Below are positions 35,218 through 44,125 of a stretch of DNA of 64,000 bases, in pieces. Origin of the DNA: Aureisphaera sp963669405 (GTDB lineage: Bacteria; Bacteroidota; Bacteroidia; Flavobacteriales; Flavobacteriaceae); NCBI GenBank assembly GCA_963669405.2, contig CAXXHF010000002.1, forward strand, positions 930,001-994,000, read 5' to 3'. Numbering within the stretch: the stretch's first letter is position 1; each line of letters starts with the position of its first letter. The position numbers were made by a program, and so were the translations under genes. Below the pieces are notes generated by a model. That model was not told the DNA's origin and did not search any database. It was given only the letters and a program-made list of their open reading frames with translations.

Positions 35218-36162
35218 TCATTGAAAAGGAATATTCTTTAGGTCTACATTACCACCAGAAAGAATGATTCCCACCTTTTGGTTTTTAAATTGTTCCTTTT
35301 CTCGCAATAACGCCGCAAAAGGAACTGCACTAGAGGGCTCAACAACAATTTTGAGACGTTCCCATATCAGTCTGAGTGCTTCTATAATTTCTTGTTCTTC
35401 TACTCTAATAATTTCTGAAACCAATGTTTTAATGATTGGGAAATTCTTATCTCCCAAATTTGTTCTTAAACCATCTGCTATCGTATTGGCAGTTTCGTTA
35501 GTTTCAATTTTTCCAGATTGCAAGGATCTATATGCATCATCTGCATTAAAAGGCTCTCCTCCAACAACTTTGCAATCACTTCCGAAGTAATGGGCTGCCA
35601 ATGCAGTTCCCGCAATTAAACCTCCTCCCCCAACCGGTGTTATTATGATGTCTAAATTGGGGTGATCTTTTAGTAATTCCACTCCTGAGGTTGCATTCCC
35701 CAAGATGACATCAATATCATTGGATGGGTGTAAAAAGGTAGCTCCTGTTTCTTGAACAATTTTTTGGGCTGCAGCTTGACGACCGACTAAATTGGATTCG
35801 CATTCTGTAATAATACCTTCATAGCCTTTTACGGCTGCTTTCTTAACCTCCGGAGCATTTTCTGGCATTACAATGTAGGCTGTTACCCCTAATTTTTTAG
35901 CTGCTAAAGCAACCGCTTGTCCAAAATTACCTGAAGAGTGTGTTACCACTCCGTTTCTTCGTTGTTCTTCAGATAAATTGCTAATAGCATGAAGTGCGCC
36001 TCGCATTTTAAAGGCTCCCATTTTTTGAAAGTTTTCGCACTTAAAAAACACTTCACATCCTGTAAGGTCATTCAATAATGAAGATTGCAATACCGGTGTG
36101 CGGTGTGCAAATGACCATACTAGCCTACAAGCTGCTTCTATGTCTTTCTTTTGGGGAATCAT
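35218..36162 (-). CDS. PLP-dependent threonine dehydratase / serine racemase-like enzyme
   Basis: The 314-residue protein is a fold-type II PLP enzyme: Schiff-base Lys52 in AFKMRGALHA, phosphate or substrate loop SSGNFGQAVALAAK (Phe where many relatives have His), glycine loop TPVGGGGLIAGTALAA and a C-terminal LSGGNVDLKNI. It lacks the regulatory ACT-like domain of IlvA and is close in size to serine racemase and catabolic threonine dehydratase. Its start overlaps the homocysteine methyltransferase gene by four bases, and it lies between the two halves of the split methionine synthase. Substrate (Thr, Ser or a sulfur amino acid) cannot be told from sequence. Confidence 0.85.
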   Translation of the reverse strand: MIPQKKDIEAACRLVWSFAHRTPVLQSSLLNDLTGCEVFFKCENFQKMGAFKMRGALHAISNLSEEQRRNGVVTHSSGNFGQAVALAAKKLGVTAYIVMPENAPEVKKAAVKGYEGIITECESNLVGRQAAAQKIVQETGATFLHPSNDIDVILGNATSGVELLKDHPNLDIIITPVGGGGLIAGTALAAHYFGSDCKVVGGEPFNADDAYRSLQSGKIETNETANTIADGLRTNLGDKNFPIIKTLVSEIIRVEEQEIIEALRLIWERLKIVVEPSSAVPFAALLREKEQFKNQKVGIILSGGNVDLKNIPFQ

Positions 36163-37166
36163 ACTGTAAATTGAGCTAATGATCTAGGGTTGTATTCCTT
36201 TGCTAAGTCTGCAATGGCTTTTATATGAGGTGGAGTGGTACCACAACATCCACCAATAATATTGATTAATTTTTTATCAAGATACTCTTTAACTTGAGCG
36301 GCCATTTGTTCTGGGCTTTCGTCATATTCTCCAAAAGCATTGGGTAATCCCGCGTTAGGATAGGCAGAAATTGCATAAGGAGTTCTATTTGCTACTACCT
36401 CCAAATGAGGAGTGAGCTGCTTAGCTCCCAAGGCACAATTAAATCCGACACTCAAAATAGGAATATGCGAAACAGAAATTAAAAAAGCTTCTGCTGTTTG
36501 CCCCGAAAGGGTTCTGCCTGAGGCATCTGTTATTGTTCCACTCACCATGACCGGAATTTCAATACCTCGTTCATCCTTTACTTCTTCTATGGCAAATAGC
36601 GCAGCTTTTGCATTCAGGGTATCAAAAATAGTTTCCACCAATAGAAGATCAGCTCCTCCATCCAACAAAGCTTCTGCTTGTTGCTTGTATGCGAGACGAA
36701 GCTCATCAAAAGAAATGGCGCGAAAACCGGGGTCATTAACATCTGGAGATAGGCTTGCTGTCTTGTTGGTAGGCCCCATGGCTCCAGCAACAAAACGAGG
36801 TTTTTCAGGCTCTCTTTCTGTAAATTCCAGCGCTACTTTTTTTGCAATTTTGGCGCTTTCAAAATTAAGTTCATACACCAAATCTTCCATATCATAGTCA
36901 GCCATAGCAATGGTTGTCCCAGAAAAGGTATTGGTCTCTACAATATCTGCTCCTGCTTCAAAATACTTAGCATGTACTTCTGCAATTGCATTGGGTTGTG
37001 TAATGGATAGGAGATCGTTATTTCCTTTAACAGAGGTATGGAAATCCTTAAACCGTTCTCCACGAAAATCGGCTTCGGTAAATTCATACCGTTGCAACAT
37101 GGTACCCATGGCACCATCCAAAATTAGGATTCGTTCTTCTAGGGCTTTGTATAATTTTTCTTTCAT
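36159..37166 (-). CDS. metH: Homocysteine methyltransferase subunit of split methionine synthase
   Basis: The 335-residue protein matches the N-terminal homocysteine domain of MetH: ILDGAMGTMLQRYEFTEADF, ETNTFSGTTIAMADY, GAMGPTNKTASLSPDVNDPG, with zinc ligands in GFNCALGA and GGCCGTTP. I start at 37166 (MKEKLYKALEERILILDGAM); the upstream in-frame ATG at 37217 adds unrelated residues. It acts together with the cobalamin protein at 32480-35164. A SAM-I riboswitch precedes it, so high SAM should lower its expression. Confidence 0.94.
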   Translation of the reverse strand: MKEKLYKALEERILILDGAMGTMLQRYEFTEADFRGERFKDFHTSVKGNNDLLSITQPNAIAEVHAKYFEAGADIVETNTFSGTTIAMADYDMEDLVYELNFESAKIAKKVALEFTEREPEKPRFVAGAMGPTNKTASLSPDVNDPGFRAISFDELRLAYKQQAEALLDGGADLLLVETIFDTLNAKAALFAIEEVKDERGIEIPVMVSGTITDASGRTLSGQTAEAFLISVSHIPILSVGFNCALGAKQLTPHLEVVANRTPYAISAYPNAGLPNAFGEYDESPEQMAAQVKEYLDKKLINIIGGCCGTTPPHIKAIADLAKEYNPRSLAQFTV

Positions 37167-37265
37167 AGCAATTTTTGATTTTGGGAAATACCCAATATCA
37201 TATAATAAAGCTATCAAGAAAAATGAAAGAAATTCTATATACGTTATCTATACCAACAAATTTGG

Positions 37266-37350
37266 ATAGAATGTAGCACCTTCTTCGCATAGAACGAAGG
37301 GTTGCTAAGGTTTCACAGGGTCTATTCCCTCCACCTTTCTTGATAACACT
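37266..37350 (-). promoter_or_regulatory. SAM-I (S-box) riboswitch upstream of the metH operon
   Basis: The minus strand shows the S-box core in order: TTATCAAGAAAGGTGGAGGG, GACCCTGTGAAACC, TTAGCAACC, a hairpin CTTCG-TTCTATG-CGAAG and the 3' GGTGCTA. These match the conserved kink-turn, pseudoknot and SAM-binding residues of SAM-I. It is about 100 bases upstream of the first gene. I see no downstream T-run, so control may be at translation. Confidence 0.92.
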
Positions 37351-37414
37351 TCAATTTATAAATGAACTGAGGCAAAGTAACGTTATAAAATTTTTATACG
37401 CAACTGTAATTCTA

Positions 37415-38047
37415 TTAATTTCCCAGATGAATCCCGCACTCTCTATGTTGTAGTGCTTTCACGGGATCAAAATAATCAAACTCAACAGGAAGGTTATGCT
37501 TCTTCATATAACCAATGAGCGCTTCATCATCATAATGATAAAATGGGCTTACTTTTAACACTCCGTCTTTAGTAAGACTTAAAATATCCAGCGAATCACG
37601 GTGTTTGGTTTGTCCTTTCCTAAGGTTTGAAAACCAAACATCTGGTTGGTGTTTTTGGAACGCCCTTTTAAAAGGTTCCAATTTTACTTTTTCAGAAAAC
37701 TGGTCATGATTGGGATTATTCACTTCGGGTCTCCCCAGAGTACTATCTAAAAAAGCAGTGGTTAACTTAGGGATGAAAATATCAAGGTTAAGTTGTAATC
37801 GTTTTGATAGTTCCTGTACATGTTTATAAGTAGCTTGGGTATTGTATCCTGTATCACACCAAATCACTGGAATATCTTGTTGCACCTTGGTAATTGCATA
37901 TAAAATAGCTGCAGAATAGGTTCCAAAACTAGTGGTTACAATAGGTTTTTTTGAGATTTCAAGAGCGAAGGAAATAATTTCTTCAGGGGATTCATAACGC
38001 AAACTACGGTTGAACAATGCGATATTTTGGTTTGTAACTTTTCTCAT
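37415..38047 (-). CDS. cysH: Phosphoadenosine phosphosulfate reductase family protein
   Basis: The 210-residue protein has the adenylyl-sulfate-binding fold: TTSFGTYSAAIL, PVIWCDTGYNTQATY, FSNLRKGQTKHRD, GVLKVSPFYHYDDEA and the catalytic Cys in QHRECGIHLGN. It lacks the paired cysteines of iron-sulfur APS reductases, so it should be the thioredoxin-dependent type that reduces PAPS (or APS) to sulfite. It follows the Rrf2 regulator gene and precedes the SAM-I riboswitch of the metH operon. Confidence 0.88.
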   Translation of the reverse strand: MRKVTNQNIALFNRSLRYESPEEIISFALEISKKPIVTTSFGTYSAAILYAITKVQQDIPVIWCDTGYNTQATYKHVQELSKRLQLNLDIFIPKLTTAFLDSTLGRPEVNNPNHDQFSEKVKLEPFKRAFQKHQPDVWFSNLRKGQTKHRDSLDILSLTKDGVLKVSPFYHYDDEALIGYMKKHNLPVEFDYFDPVKALQHRECGIHLGN

Positions 38048-38120
38048 TTAACGTAATTCCTATAGATTTAGTAGGATAAACAAAAATACGATCTTAAAAT
38101 GGAACCACCATAGATCTTAA

Positions 38121-38537
38121 TCAATTCTCTGCAACAAAATCTCTAAGGGTTGTATTTTCTAAGATAGAAAGCGTGTTATCTCTTACCTGAACCATGAGTC
38201 TATGAACACTGCATTGATGCTCGTCTGGACAATCGTCACACTTTTCATAGAAATTGAGGCTCACACATGGAACCATGGCAATTGGACCTTCCAAAATACG
38301 GTATACAGCAGCAATTGGAATTTCTTCCGGGTTTTTAAGAAGGTAATACCCTCCACCTTTGCCTTTTTTAGAGCCTAAAAAACCTGTTTTTCGAAGGCTT
38401 AATAAAATACTTTCTAAAAACTTTTGAGAAATATTTTCTGCCTCTGAAATTACCGATATTTGAACTGGTTTTTCACCTCCTTCCCTAGCTAAATAACTAA
38501 GAGCTTTAAGACCATATTTTGTTTTACGAGATAACAT
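38121..38537 (-). CDS. Rrf2-family transcriptional regulator
   Basis: The 138-residue protein has the Rrf2 winged helix-turn-helix (MLSRKTKYGLKALSYLAREG, ISQKFLESILLSLRKTGFLGSKKGKGGGYYL) and a cysteine cluster at about 90-110 (CVSLNFYEKCDDCPDEHQC), which in relatives such as IscR binds an iron-sulfur cluster. Its position next to cysH and OsmC-family genes and in the methionine series suggests it controls sulfur assimilation; that is inference. Confidence 0.9.
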   Translation of the reverse strand: MLSRKTKYGLKALSYLAREGGEKPVQISVISEAENISQKFLESILLSLRKTGFLGSKKGKGGGYYLLKNPEEIPIAAVYRILEGPIAMVPCVSLNFYEKCDDCPDEHQCSVHRLMVQVRDNTLSILENTTLRDFVAEN

Positions 38538-38573
38538 ACTTTACTCTATTTACTCGATAAATATACTAGAAAA

Positions 38574-38993
38574 CTAAGCAGATTGCCCGTTTATGAGAAT
38601 TTCGTGAGAAACCTTTACACAGTTTTCTAGAGTAATTGACACCGAACAATATTTATCGAAACTTAATTGACCTGCTCGCTTTGCTTTTTTAGGATCTATA
38701 TTTCCTTCCAGAAATACCTTAATCAAAATTTCCTCGAAAGGTTTGGCTTGCTTTACTTCTTTTCGGAATCCTTCGACTTCTATGTGAAACTTTGTGATTT
38801 CTTGTTTTTGTTTCTTGAGAATAGCAATGATATCTATGGCACTGCATCCGCCTACTCCCATCAACAACAATTCCATTGGGCTTGCTCCCGTTGCTCCTTC
38901 TTCAGAAGTATTATCTATTAATACGGAAGCGCCTGTTTTACTTTTTCCTTCAAACAAATAATTATCATTAATTCGATCCAATTCTACTTTCAT
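38574..38993 (-). CDS. OsmC family protein
   Basis: The 139-residue protein has the OsmC/Ohr fold features: ATGASPMELLLMGVGGCSAIDI with one redox Cys and a second Cys in FDKYCSVSITL, the pair that reduces hydroperoxides in family members. Its place in a sulfur cluster, between proC and the Rrf2 gene, is common in flavobacteria as I recall, so a role with sulfur metabolites is possible. It lies six bases after the preceding gene. Confidence 0.9.
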   Translation of the reverse strand: MKVELDRINDNYLFEGKSKTGASVLIDNTSEEGATGASPMELLLMGVGGCSAIDIIAILKKQKQEITKFHIEVEGFRKEVKQAKPFEEILIKVFLEGNIDPKKAKRAGQLSFDKYCSVSITLENCVKVSHEILINGQSA

Positions 38994-38999
38994 GATTCT

Positions 39000-39800
39000 T
39001 TATTTTTCAATTTTTTCATAGGACGCAACTATCCCTTTTATCAATGCTGAGCTAAATCCATTGTGTTCCATTTCATTCAAACCAGCAATGGTACAACCTC
39101 TTGGAGTAGTGACTTTATCAATTTCAAATTCTGGATGCTGTCCGTTTTGTATCAACAACTCAGCTGCACCTTTTACGGTCTGATTAACAATCTTACCTGC
39201 AATTTCTGCACTAAATCCTATTTGTATTCCACCTTGTACCATTGCTCTCATAAACCGCAATACAAAGGCAATACCACAGGCACCTAAAACAGTAGCCGAT
39301 TCCATTAAATCTTCATTAATGAATACGGTTTCCCCCAACTCATCAAATAGTTCGGTAACCACCTGCTTTTTCTCAAAAGTCTCCGTATTACCACAAACAC
39401 AGGTTATCGATTCTAAGATCGTTGTTGCTGTATTGGGCATGGCTCTATAAAGAACCCTAGGTTCCTTTAGTGCTGTTTGCAATTGTTCTAGCGTAATTCC
39501 TGTTGCTAAAGAAATAATAATATGATCCTCTGTAAAGGATTTATGAAACTCTTCCAGGAAAGGTATCATTTGATGTGGCTTTAAGGCCAAAACTACAATT
39601 GCCGAAGCCTTAATGGCGCTTTCATTATCTGATGTAATGGTGACTCCTTTGGCCTCGTACTCTTTAAGTCCATCCAAATTTCGTTTGGTAGCTATTAGAT
39701 TTTGGGCTTCGAATTTGCTTCCCTCCAACAAACCATTAACTATGGATTTGCCAAGGTTTCCACATCCTATGATGGCAACTTTTCCTGAATTTTTGTTCAT
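39000..39800 (-). CDS. proC: Pyrroline-5-carboxylate reductase
   Basis: The 266-residue protein has an N-terminal NADPH Rossmann motif (VAIIGCGNLGKSIVNGLL), then RAMPNTATTILES, SATVLGACGIAFVLRFM and the C-terminal signature VTTPRGCTIAGLNEME, all typical of ProC, which makes proline. It begins at the base after the homoserine dehydrogenase stop, so it is co-translated in the SAM-I-controlled series. Why proline synthesis sits there is not obvious. Confidence 0.92.
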   Translation of the reverse strand: MNKNSGKVAIIGCGNLGKSIVNGLLEGSKFEAQNLIATKRNLDGLKEYEAKGVTITSDNESAIKASAIVVLALKPHQMIPFLEEFHKSFTEDHIIISLATGITLEQLQTALKEPRVLYRAMPNTATTILESITCVCGNTETFEKKQVVTELFDELGETVFINEDLMESATVLGACGIAFVLRFMRAMVQGGIQIGFSAEIAGKIVNQTVKGAAELLIQNGQHPEFEIDKVTTPRGCTIAGLNEMEHNGFSSALIKGIVASYEKIEK

Positions 39801-40943
39801 TTAATTTAATTTATCACTCAATCGTAAAATATCACCAAAGACACCTCTGGCCGTAACTTCGGCTCCTGCACCTGCACCTTGGATAACAATTGGACTTGCA
39901 CCGTAGTTTTCAGTATAAATCTCGAACAGGGAATCACTCCCCTTTAATTGTCCTAAAACCGAATTCTTAGGAACCGAAACCAATTGGACATCTAATTTTG
40001 CCCCATCTTCTTTAGACAAATCCCCATGCAAATCACCTACATAACGGAGTACATGATCTTTGGCTTGATTCTTTTTCTTTATATGAAATGGAACATCCAA
40101 ATCTCCTATTTCCTCTAAAAAAGTTTCCCTAGAAACATTTCTTAGCTCTTTTGGAATTAAATTCTGAATGGAAACATCTTCCAACTCATTATGGAGATCT
40201 AATTCACGTGCTAAAATTAGCAATTTTCTTCCCACATCATTCCCACAAAGATCCTCTCTTGGATCAGGCTCTGTAAGTCCATTAGAAATGGCACTTTGTA
40301 TAACCTTGCTAAAAGGTACTTCTTCTTGGGAAAAAATATTAAAAATATAACTCAAGGAACCAGAGAAAACCCCTTTAATTCGAGTAATGTTCTCTCCAGA
40401 CAAATGTAGTAGCTTTATGGTATCAATCAAAGGAAGTCCTGCCCCAACATTGGTTTCGTACAAATATTCTTTGTCGTATCGGGTTAATTCTTTTCGTAAA
40501 TTATGATAGAATCCCAAAGATTTGGTATTCCCTATTTTATTGGATGATACCAGATGAAACCCATTTTGAATCAATAAAGGGTAGTTCTCCACAAATTCCT
40601 TACTGGGTGTATTGTCTACAGCTACCAAGTTTTCTAAGGAATGTTCTTGGGCGAAATTGATGATTTTGGAAATAGGATATTCCTCTCCTTTTTCCAATTT
40701 GTCATATTTCCATTGAGAAGTAACTCCTTCTTTTTGAAGCAATGCTGTTGAAGAATTAGCCACTGCAAAAACATTAATTTCTAAATTCCTGCGCTTAGAA
40801 ATTTCTTCTTTTTCCTCAATAATCTGATCAATTAGTTTACCCCCTACATTTCCATGTCCAAAAATGGCGATGTTAACCTTCTTTTTCTGAATCTTCTTCA
40901 AATCTATTTTCGGCTTTATTGCCGCTACTGATTGTGTACTCAT
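39801..40943 (-). CDS. hom: Homoserine dehydrogenase (monofunctional)
   Basis: The 380-residue protein reduces aspartate semialdehyde to homoserine. It has NIAIFGHGNVGGKLIDQI, SSNKIGNTK, ETNVGAGLPLIDTIK, VFSGSLSYIFNIFSQ, GLTEPDPREDLCGNDVGRK and GAGAGAEVTARGVFGDI. It has no aspartate kinase domain and no C-terminal ACT domain. A second homoserine dehydrogenase is part of ThrA at 50679-53117. This one is 12 bases after the cystathionine synthase-type gene and shares its SAM-I riboswitch, so it probably serves methionine. Confidence 0.92.
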   Translation of the reverse strand: MSTQSVAAIKPKIDLKKIQKKKVNIAIFGHGNVGGKLIDQIIEEKEEISKRRNLEINVFAVANSSTALLQKEGVTSQWKYDKLEKGEEYPISKIINFAQEHSLENLVAVDNTPSKEFVENYPLLIQNGFHLVSSNKIGNTKSLGFYHNLRKELTRYDKEYLYETNVGAGLPLIDTIKLLHLSGENITRIKGVFSGSLSYIFNIFSQEEVPFSKVIQSAISNGLTEPDPREDLCGNDVGRKLLILARELDLHNELEDVSIQNLIPKELRNVSRETFLEEIGDLDVPFHIKKKNQAKDHVLRYVGDLHGDLSKEDGAKLDVQLVSVPKNSVLGQLKGSDSLFEIYTENYGASPIVIQGAGAGAEVTARGVFGDILRLSDKLN

Positions 40944-40955
40944 GATCCAAAAAAA

Positions 40956-42125
40956 TTAAACGATTTCTAGTTGTTTTGATCTGGAGGCTCTTTTAAAAGC
41001 GTTTTCCAAATCTTCAATAAGATCAGAGGCTTCCTCAATTCCGCAGGACAATCTAATAAGTGAGTCCTTAATTCCAGCTTCTAATCTTCGTTCTCTTGGC
41101 ACTGAAGCATGTGTCATTTGTGGAGGATGGCACAACAAGCTTTTTACCCCTCCTAAACTTTCGGCCAATTTGAAATATTGAGTCGAAGTAACAAATGCAT
41201 TAGCAGCTGCTACGGTATCATCTTTCAACGTAAAGGACACAATTCCTCCAAACAAACCATTTTGTTGTCTTTTGGCAATTTCATGGTTTTTATGAGAAAC
41301 CAATCCTGGAAAATATACGTCACCAACTGCCTCGTGTTGTTGAAGGTACTCAGCTACTTTTTGAGCATTTTCACACTGTCGCTTGTATCTGATTTCTAGA
41401 GTTTCGATCCCACGAATGGTTAAGAAACAATCCCAAGGACCTAAAATTCCTCCAGAGGCATTTTGTATGAATTTTATCTTCTCTGAAAGCTCTGGGGTTT
41501 TAGTCACTACCAATCCAGCCACTAAATCACTATGACCTCCAATGTATTTGGTTCCGCTATGAATAACAATATCAGCTCCTAATGATAATGGCTGCTGTGC
41601 TATAGGACTTGCGAAGGTATTGTCTACCACCAAAAGGGCATTTACGCTCTCGGCTACTTTAGAAATCGCAACGATATCGGAAACTTTCAATGTTGGGTTG
41701 GTTGGGGATTCTATCCAGATGAATTTTGTTTTACTACTCACTGTATTGGCCACATTCGCTACTTCGGTTGTGTCTACATATTTAATATGGATTCCCAGTT
41801 TTTCATACACATGGGTAAACAAACGATACGCACCACCATAGATATCATCTACAGCAACAATTTCGTCTCCGGCAGACAGTTGTTTTAATACAGCATCAAT
41901 AGCTGCCAAGCCTGTAGCAAAGGCAAAGGCTCCATCACCGCCTTCTAACTGAGCTACAATCTTTTCAAGAGTAGCTCTAGTTGGGTTATTGCTTCTTGCA
42001 TAGTCATAGCCCTTGTTTACACCAGGAGCTTCCTGAATAAAAGTGGATGTTTGGTAAACAGGTACGCTAATAGCCCCAGTTAAAGGATCGCTAGGGATGG
42101 AATGAATAATTTTTGTTGCACTCAT
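40956..42125 (-). CDS. Cystathionine gamma-synthase / O-acylhomoserine sulfhydrylase family enzyme
   Basis: The 389-residue protein is a Cys/Met-metabolism PLP enzyme: GAISVPVYQTSTF, YDYARSNNPTRATLE, PLP Lys in IHSGTKYIGGHSDLVAG, WIESPTNPTLKVSDI and SLGGVKSLLCHPPQMTHAS. Members join an activated homoserine to cysteine or sulfide in methionine synthesis, or run cystathionine lysis; sequence alone does not separate these. Position behind a SAM-I riboswitch and before hom favours methionine synthesis. No homoserine acyltransferase is in the window. Confidence 0.88.
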   Translation of the reverse strand: MSATKIIHSIPSDPLTGAISVPVYQTSTFIQEAPGVNKGYDYARSNNPTRATLEKIVAQLEGGDGAFAFATGLAAIDAVLKQLSAGDEIVAVDDIYGGAYRLFTHVYEKLGIHIKYVDTTEVANVANTVSSKTKFIWIESPTNPTLKVSDIVAISKVAESVNALLVVDNTFASPIAQQPLSLGADIVIHSGTKYIGGHSDLVAGLVVTKTPELSEKIKFIQNASGGILGPWDCFLTIRGIETLEIRYKRQCENAQKVAEYLQQHEAVGDVYFPGLVSHKNHEIAKRQQNGLFGGIVSFTLKDDTVAAANAFVTSTQYFKLAESLGGVKSLLCHPPQMTHASVPRERRLEAGIKDSLIRLSCGIEEASDLIEDLENAFKRASRSKQLEIV

Positions 42126-42276
42126 TTTTCTAATTTTTTTGAGTTAATAAATTGATTAAACCAAAAAGTCAAAAGGCGTCTTTCGACGAACTTTAATAGA
42201 AAAATGTTATTAAGAAATTGACACCCAATCCTGAAGGAAATGGGTTGGTCGTTATCTATCTCCAGCTTATGCCGGT

Positions 42277-42362
42277 GTAGAATGTAGCACCTTCTTCGTA
42301 TAGAACGAAGGGTTGCTAAGGTTTCACAGGGTCTATTCCCTCCACCTTTCTTGATAACATTT
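42277..42362 (-). promoter_or_regulatory. SAM-I (S-box) riboswitch upstream of the cystathionine synthase-type gene
   Basis: The minus strand carries the same S-box core as at 37266-37350. About 80 bases are identical except one base in the hairpin loop (TATACGAAG here, TATGCGAAG there). It is about 150 bases upstream of the start codon. The remaining space to the gene (42126-42276) holds no coding frame I can support and no convincing terminator. Confidence 0.92.
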
Positions 42363-42434
42363 CAATAAAGATTTGAACTTTGTGTGTACAAAGATTGCAA
42401 CACAAAATTTAATTCTCCAAATTTTTTTCAAGAT

Positions 42435-43976
42435 TTATTTTAAAGCCAAGGATTTTTCACGGATAATCTCAGGGATGGATTTCCCCGTAATGTGGCTCTC
42501 CAACCATGATAAAATATCCAAATAAAGGAAGCTACGCCGTTCATAAGGATCATTTTCATAAGGCTTTAATTGATCGTATAATTTTTGGAATTCATTCTTT
42601 AATTGATGAGGGTAAATATCACCCAATCCTTTCAAGAAACGTATCATTTCCTTCTGAACCTGATACAAATCTTCCATTTTGATCAAAAATTTATAGGTAC
42701 TTTTTATGAGTCGTTCTAGGTGGTAATCTTCTCCAGCTTCGTAATGTGCCACCAAATTTAGGATTCTAGAAAAGCATAGAAGATCTTCCCGCATTTGGAG
42801 GGATTTGTTACAAATGATTTTCTGAAGGTATTCTATACACATCTTATTACGCCCAGCACCAAAATACAGACAGGCGATCTTGTAATACAAGATCATAATA
42901 TGGTGTTCGTCTATAGTATCTCTATGATCTTTAATACCTTCTAATACCTCTTTTACCATAGGCAGCCCTTCTTCAAAGCGTCCTCCCATGAAGTGCAAAT
43001 TGATTTTATGGGAATAGAGATGCAAGAAAACCAAACTTTCAATATTTTCACTTTTAGGAAAGGAATCTGAAGCAACGGTAGTTTCCAGCTTTTCCAAAGT
43101 TTCTTTAAACCGGTCTATATCCTTTATATAAAACAACGCCTCCAATAGATATTGCATACCGCGTAGATAAAATACCGGGTTCAAGGCAATCATATCTGGA
43201 TGCTCATAGAAAAGATCAGTCCACTTCAACGCATATTTATAACAAGACCTGAAATCCTGAATTAGAAAACTATACCACAAATAGGCCTTGTTTAACCACA
43301 GTTTTTCTCGAAAACCCAAACTTTCTACTTCTATCTTAGGCATACGATCGTGGAAATATTGAGTAATGACTTGATACTCTTCATCATTCTTCACATAACC
43401 TTTCTTCAGGAAAATTCCATATAACTGAAGTGATAGATTACTCAACTTACTGGCAATAACATTCAATTGGCTAACATCCTTGGCTTCTATAGTTAGTTGA
43501 TCTGCTCTATTACTGATACTACGAGTAATGTATTGAGATTCAATCACCTTTTCCAATTCAATGATTTCGTAGGCAATGTTTTTCTCTTCATTTTGGAGCG
43601 CTAGATTTTTGGCCCGATCTAAAATTTTTAAGCTCTGATTATAAAGACCCTTATGATATAAAATCGTAGCAAAATCTAATTGTTCCCTTAGGTGAATACG
43701 AACATTCTGATGCGAAGGATTTAAACGCAAGCTCACCAAAATTTGTTTGTAAAGGTGTGCCTTTAAGTTAGAAAGTTGGTTTTTGGTAATGATTCCACTC
43801 TTCAGAATTTGAGCTTCATTGTAAGTGGGTTGTTTTTCTAGGATGTGGAAAAGTCGCATAAACTTGGCGTCCTCATTTACACCCAATCGCCCTACATAGA
43901 GTTTGAATTGCCGCTTTTCAGATTTAGACAAGGATTTTACCAGGTCGAACAAATTATCTTTTTGGGTTTTGGGCAT
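42435..43976 (-). CDS. Conserved helical-repeat protein of unknown function
   Basis: The 513-residue product has no signal peptide or membrane segment and is made almost wholly of helices with aromatic and leucine spacing like TPR-type repeats (for example YHKGLYNQSLKILDRAKNLA, MILYYKIACLYFGAGRNKMC). It begins MPKTQKDNLFDLVKSLSKSEKRQFKLYV, a conserved start I associate with flavobacterial hypothetical proteins. Probably a cytoplasmic scaffold; no enzyme motif is seen. It stands alone between the SAM-I riboswitch and the divergent leu genes. Confidence 0.8.
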   Translation of the reverse strand: MPKTQKDNLFDLVKSLSKSEKRQFKLYVGRLGVNEDAKFMRLFHILEKQPTYNEAQILKSGIITKNQLSNLKAHLYKQILVSLRLNPSHQNVRIHLREQLDFATILYHKGLYNQSLKILDRAKNLALQNEEKNIAYEIIELEKVIESQYITRSISNRADQLTIEAKDVSQLNVIASKLSNLSLQLYGIFLKKGYVKNDEEYQVITQYFHDRMPKIEVESLGFREKLWLNKAYLWYSFLIQDFRSCYKYALKWTDLFYEHPDMIALNPVFYLRGMQYLLEALFYIKDIDRFKETLEKLETTVASDSFPKSENIESLVFLHLYSHKINLHFMGGRFEEGLPMVKEVLEGIKDHRDTIDEHHIMILYYKIACLYFGAGRNKMCIEYLQKIICNKSLQMREDLLCFSRILNLVAHYEAGEDYHLERLIKSTYKFLIKMEDLYQVQKEMIRFLKGLGDIYPHQLKNEFQKLYDQLKPYENDPYERRSFLYLDILSWLESHITGKSIPEIIREKSLALK

Positions 43977-44125
43977 AGCAAAAAAATATAATGCAACTAA
44001 TTTATTTTCAGTTATTTATAAAATATTATTGTGCTTTTAACACCGTAAACTGAAACCGTAAAAATCCCGCCTTCAGTAATCCAAAATATAAATTCGTAGT
44101 ACAAATAGAAAATTATCTTTCAAAA

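Noticed and set aside
42212..42250. Possible hairpin (ACCCA and TGGGT) after the second SAM-I riboswitch as a terminator
   Set aside because: The stem is broken by mismatches and is not followed by a clear T-run.
44004..44066. Short frame MQLIYFQLFIKYYCAFNTVN upstream of leuA as a leucine leader peptide
   Set aside because: Only two Leu, no Leu run, and no terminator between it and leuA.
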